Below are positions 61,131 to 64,000 of a DNA stretch of 64,000 nt, one piece after another. A model generated the notes under the pieces. That model made no database searches, was not told the DNA's origin, and worked only from the letters and a program-made list of their open reading frames with translations. The translations under genes were made by a program, and so were the position numbers. Source of the DNA: Azospirillum canadense (GTDB lineage: Bacteria > Pseudomonadota > Alphaproteobacteria > Azospirillales > Azospirillaceae); the NCBI RefSeq assembly GCF_025961225.1, contig NZ_JAOQNG010000007.1:251001-315000 (forward strand), written 5' to 3'. Every line of letters begins with the position of its first letter. The stretch's first letter is position 1.

Positions 61131-61391
61131 ATGATGTCACCGACGTCCGTCGATTGGACCTCCATCAACACACTCCGGGCCACGCCCGGTCCGGAAGTGA
61201 CGGCCCTGCCCGCCTCGCTTCTGGCGATCACCCGCGCCGCAAAGCTGAAACCGGCCGTCGTCCGGCCGGCGATGGAGATCCTGCTGCGCCAGGGCTATGT
61301 CCGCGAATACCAGACCCAGTACGGCAAGGCTTACGCCCGCACCCCGCAGGGCAACCAACGAATCCTCGAGGTCCGGGAGTGGCTGCGGTAG
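61131..61391 (+). CDS. Small winged-helix-like protein, probable SoxR target
   Basis: 86-residue product. LPASLLAITRAAKLKPAVVRPAMEILLRQGYVREYQTQYGKAYARTPQGNQRILEVREWL has helix-helix-turn-helix then wing character, like small MarR/PadR-type DNA-binding units. The ATG at 61131 (a second ATG follows at once) lies 82 bases downstream of the SoxR-type -10. GGGGG lies upstream at a loose distance. No efflux pump or oxidoreductase is nearby, so this is an unusual single target. Function as a regulator is inferred from shape only. Confidence 0.72.
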   Translation: MMSPTSVDWTSINTLRATPGPEVTALPASLLAITRAAKLKPAVVRPAMEILLRQGYVREYQTQYGKAYARTPQGNQRILEVREWLR

Positions 61392-61415
61392 CCGCGGATC
61401 GTGGAAAAACGAAAA

Positions 61416-61438
61416 ACGGCGCCCGAAGCGAGCGCCGT
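61416..61438. terminator. Bidirectional terminator between the winged-helix gene and frc
   Basis: ACGGCGC (61416-61422) pairs with GCGCCGT (61432-61438) around a nine-base loop. On the minus strand the stem is followed by TTTTTCGTTTTT, an excellent U-tract for the frc transcript. On the plus strand only CTTCC follows. Confidence 0.85.
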
Positions 61439-61489
61439 CTTCCGTCGACTATAAGGTTGGACCGGATCCGATCACACCAGTGGTGGGGA

Positions 61490-62740
61490 TCAAACCACCT
61501 TGTTGGCGTGCATGTCCGCGATCTGCTCCTTCGTGTAGCCGAGGCTCGCGAGGATCTCGTCGCTGTGCTCGCCGAGCAGCGGGGAACCGGTGATCTCGAC
61601 CGTCATGTCCGAGAACTTGACCGGGCTGCCGACCGTCAGGTACTTGCCACGCTGCTTGTGCTCGACCTCGACGATGGTGCCGCTCTTGCGGAGCGACGCG
61701 TCTTCGGCGATCTCCTTCATGGTCAGCACCGGCGCACACGGGATGTCGAACTTGCGCAGGATGTCGACCGCTTCGTACTTCGTCTTGTCGGCCAGCCAGT
61801 TCTCGATGAAGGCGAAGATGTCGAAGATCTTGTCCTGGCGCGCCTGGGCGGTGTTGTAGGCCGGGTCTTCGATCCACTCCGGCTTGCCCAACGCCTTGCA
61901 GATCGGCGCCCAGGCGTGGCCCTGGATGGTGAAGTAGATGTAGGCGTTGGGATCGGTCTCCCAGCCCTTGCACTTCAGGACCCAGCCCGGCTGGCCACCA
62001 CCGCCGGCGTTGCCGCCGCGCGGAACCACATCGGAGAACTCGCCGTGCGGGTACTGCGGGTATTCTTCCAGGTAGCCGACGCGGTCGAGGCGCTGCTGGT
62101 CGCGCAGCTTGACGCGGCAGAGGTTGATCACGGCGTCCTGCATCGACACGGCGACCTTCTGGCCCTTGCCGGTCTTGGCGCGGCCCATCAGGGCAGTCAG
62201 GATGCCGATGGCCAGGTGCATGCCGGTGTTGCTGTCGCCGAGAGCGGCGGCGCTGACGGTCGGCGGGCCGTCCCAGAAGCCGGTGGTCGACGCGGCGCCG
62301 CCGGCGCACTGCGCGACGTTCTCGTAGACCTTCAGGTCCTCATAGTGATGGCCATCGCTGAAGCCCTTCACCGAGGCCACGATCATGCCCGGGTTCAGCT
62401 CGTTGATGCGCGCCCAGGAAAAGCCCATGCGATCGAGCGCGCCCGGCCCGAAGTTCTCGACCAGCACGTCGGACTCGCGGATCAGCTTCTCCAGGACTTC
62501 CTTGCCCGCCTGGGTCTTGGTGTCCAGCGTCAGCGAGCGCTTGTTGCTGTTCAGCATCGTGAAGTACAGGGCGTCCGCGTCGGGGATGTCGCGCAGCTGG
62601 TTGCGCGTCACGTCGCCGGCACCGGGGCGCTCGACCTTGATCACGTCGGCGCCGTACCAGGCCAGAAGCTGCGTGCAGGCCGGGCCGGCCTGAACGTGCG
62701 TGAAGTCGATGATTTTGATCCCTTCGAGCGGCTTGCTCAT
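61490..62740 (-). CDS. frc: Formyl-CoA:oxalate CoA-transferase
   Basis: CaiB/BaiF class III CoA-transferase, 416 residues, moving CoA from formyl-CoA to oxalate. The sequence follows the Oxalobacter enzyme closely: FTHVQAGPACTQLL with Gln17, VENFGPGALDRMGF, YENVAQCAGGAASTTGFWDGPPTVSAAALGDSNTGMH with catalytic Asp169, and the glycine loop GGNAGGGGQPGW. About 12 residues shorter than the 428-residue model, lost in the loop before VPRGGNAG. The ATG at 62740 has GGGAG about 11 bases upstream. Oxalyl-CoA decarboxylase (oxc), its usual partner, is not in the window. Confidence 0.95.
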   Translation of the reverse strand: MSKPLEGIKIIDFTHVQAGPACTQLLAWYGADVIKVERPGAGDVTRNQLRDIPDADALYFTMLNSNKRSLTLDTKTQAGKEVLEKLIRESDVLVENFGPGALDRMGFSWARINELNPGMIVASVKGFSDGHHYEDLKVYENVAQCAGGAASTTGFWDGPPTVSAAALGDSNTGMHLAIGILTALMGRAKTGKGQKVAVSMQDAVINLCRVKLRDQQRLDRVGYLEEYPQYPHGEFSDVVPRGGNAGGGGQPGWVLKCKGWETDPNAYIYFTIQGHAWAPICKALGKPEWIEDPAYNTAQARQDKIFDIFAFIENWLADKTKYEAVDILRKFDIPCAPVLTMKEIAEDASLRKSGTIVEVEHKQRGKYLTVGSPVKFSDMTVEITGSPLLGEHSDEILASLGYTKEQIADMHANKVV

Positions 62741-62848
62741 GGCTCGTTCACTCCCGTTTGAATTGTTGCAACGCACGGCCCCGTGCCGGTCGTGGGTACA
62801 CCGGCGCAAAAGACCCGATTTGCGGACTGATGGAATTGCGGTGAGGGG

Positions 62849-63280
62849 TTAGTGGGCTGCTGCGGCTTCCAACTCCGCGAGACGGCGGCGCAATTTGCGT
62901 TCCTCCGTCCAACGGCTGGTTTCATCGCGGACGATGGCGACAATCCCGGTCACGCCACCATCCGCCGCGGTGAGCAAGGCCACCGTGAAGGCGATGGACA
63001 ACGCGCGGCCGTCCTTGTGCACCGCGGGAACGCGCAGCACGTCGGCGCCGTACCGCGTGATCCCGGTCTGCATGGTCTTCTCGTAACCATCCCAGTGCCG
63101 CTGGCGCTGGCGCTCCGGGATGATCAGGTCAAGCGACTGGCCCAGCGCATCCTGTTCCGTGAAACCGAAGATGCGCTCGGCCGCCGCGTTCCAGAAGGTG
63201 ATGGCGCCTTTCGCGTCGGAGATGATGACCGCATCGCCGGCCACGCGGGCGAGCTGCTCGAAGTCGATCGGGCCGCTCAT
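62849..63280 (-). CDS. Single PAS-domain protein
   Basis: Cytosolic sensor protein of 143 residues made of one PAS domain (about 10-125: GDAVIISDAKGAITFWNAAAERIFGFTEQDALGQSLDLIIP, then the PAC-like ALSIAFTVALLTAADGGVTGIVAIVRDET) and a short coiled tail (EERKLRRRLAELEAAAAH). GGAG seven bases upstream supports the ATG at 63280. No kinase or output domain. It lies upstream of frc on the same strand after 108 bases. Palindromic boxes lie 85-110 bases before it. Confidence 0.88.
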   Translation of the reverse strand: MSGPIDFEQLARVAGDAVIISDAKGAITFWNAAAERIFGFTEQDALGQSLDLIIPERQRQRHWDGYEKTMQTGITRYGADVLRVPAVHKDGRALSIAFTVALLTAADGGVTGIVAIVRDETSRWTEERKLRRRLAELEAAAAH

Positions 63281-63364
63281 CGGGTCACTCCGCCCCGCCG
63301 GTGATGGTTCGCTGCATGACGTTCCTGCATCCAACGCTCTGTGGCAACGCTCATTGGCATGGAT

Positions 63365-63389
63365 CATACGGTATACCAGATACGGCACC
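63365..63389 (-). promoter_or_regulatory. Two TACSGTA-type boxes before the PAS gene
   Basis: On the plus strand CATACGGTATA (63366-63376) and GATACGGCACC (63379-63389), on the minus strand reading toward the PAS gene start. The first preserves the odd-palindrome core found elsewhere in the window. They are also 130-155 bases before the broken glutathione S-transferase gene on the other side. Confidence 0.45.
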
Positions 63390-63520
63390 CCAGGCAAGCG
63401 CTTTGTGAGGGGGTTACGAACAGATTGCCACGCTGACGATCCCGCCCGTGGCGGACAGGCTGTTTACTCGGCGGTGCGGCGCCGTTACCCTTCTTCAAAC
63501 CAGCGGACAAGAGCGAAGCG

Positions 63521-64000
63521 ATGCTGACGGTCTGGGGTCGGAAAAGTTCGTCCAATGTCTAAGCGTTGATGTGGTGCATCGGCGAACTCGGACTTCCCTT
63601 CCAGCGGTTTGACGTTGGCCACCGGTACGGCGGCAACGACACGCCGGAATTCTTGGCCATGAATCCCAATGGCACGGTTCCGGTCCTTCGGGACGGAGAC
63701 GGTGAACCGATTTGGGAAACTGGCGCGATCCTTCGCTATCTTGGAAACCGGTACGGGAACGAACCGTTCTGGCCAGCGGGATTGGCGCAGAGAACCTGTG
63801 TCGACCAATGGGCGGAATGGTCGAAGATCAACATCGCGCTCAACTTCACCGCCCCGATCTTTTGGCGGGTGGTGCGGACCCCGCCAAAGGTCCGCGACGG
63901 CGACGCCATCGCTCAGGCGGTTGCACTGCTCGGCAGAAAACTGGACATCGCGAACGCGCGGCTCACCGACCAAGCGTTTTTGGCCGGCGACGACTTCACG
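63521..64000 (+). pseudogene. Glutathione S-transferase with an in-frame stop at codon 14, running off the window
   Basis: From the ATG at 63521 the frame reads MLTVWGRKSSSNV, then TAA at 63560-63562, then continues open to the window end with an unmistakable GST N-domain: ALMWCIGELGLPFQRFDVGH, FLAMNPNGTVPVLRDGDG and ETGAILRYLGNRYG. Relatives have Gln at the stop position, so CAA to TAA is the simplest change. The lost segment holds the beta-1 strand and the Ser/Thr-rich glutathione-activating turn. Restart at ATG 63569 would give an N-truncated protein that is probably inactive. A sequencing error cannot be excluded. Confidence 0.8.

Overview
The window comes from a high-GC alphaproteobacterium. 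The GC-biased codon use, the mix of genes (a DUF3141 PhaC-like protein beside phosphate acetyltransferase and acetate kinase, HpnM/HpnN-like lipid-transport proteins, a CcoG accessory protein for cbb3 oxidase, an Frc formyl-CoA transferase) and the dense envelope-protein content fit Rhodospirillales, most likely Azospirillum. That assignment is an inference from gene content; no rRNA gene is present. I see no prophage, integrase, transposase or CRISPR array. Most of the window reads as stable backbone with small decayed pieces.

Layout. 1-2.8 kb: the 3' part of an RND efflux permease and its TetR regulator. 2.9-11.3 kb: an envelope-lipid region with an extended-SDR epimerase, an HpnM/MlaC-type periplasmic carrier, a sulfotransferase, a beta-propeller protein, an HpnN-type MMPL transporter, a Gly/Gln/Arg-rich secreted protein and a DUF2092 (LolA-fold) protein. 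11.3-11.9 kb: a divergent control region holding two mirror-image copies of a 26-bp bipartite element and a decayed FabI-like fragment. 11.9-26.0 kb: nine closely spaced plus-strand genes (DUF3141, small hypothetical, pta, ackA, two RND adaptors, RND permease, GH63-like glycosidase, exported protein), closed by a strong stem-loop. 26.1-32.6 kb: nine minus-strand genes, including fabI followed by a complete Mla/Pqi-type lipid transporter (permease, ATPase, MCE protein, PqiC lipoprotein), and a DUF4344 metallopeptidase. 32.8-38.7 kb: a TPR/TolB-like signalling protein, a gene-poor AT-richer stretch, an AI-2E family permease and a MocR regulator. 38.9-45 kb: CcoG, then MetQ diverging from a reverse-transsulfuration pair (cystathionine beta-synthase and gamma-lyase type), then a DUF47/PhoU-like protein.

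45-53.4 kb: an IorAB-type molybdenum hydroxylase with a divergent AraC regulator, a hybrid histidine kinase and an SDR. 53.5 kb: tRNA-Phe(GAA). 53.8-58.3 kb: small secreted proteins, an MFS transporter overlapping an esterase, and an orphan ABC substrate-binding protein. 58.4-64 kb: a TPR/SPINDLY-type O-GlcNAc transferase, soxR with a classical operator facing a small winged-helix-like gene, frc with a PAS protein, and a glutathione S-transferase with an in-frame stop at codon 14 that runs off the window.

Two themes recur. The first is lipid and envelope transport: HpnM, HpnN, DUF2092, MlaEFD-PqiC, FabI and two RND pumps. The second is an intergenic odd palindrome, GNTAC-S-GTANC, seen upstream of six or more genes. 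In three cases it is joined at fixed spacing to CAACNGTTGC, always in the same orientation to the gene start. This is the best candidate here for an undescribed regulatory system linking the lipid genes, the PhaC-like/acetate operon and signalling genes.
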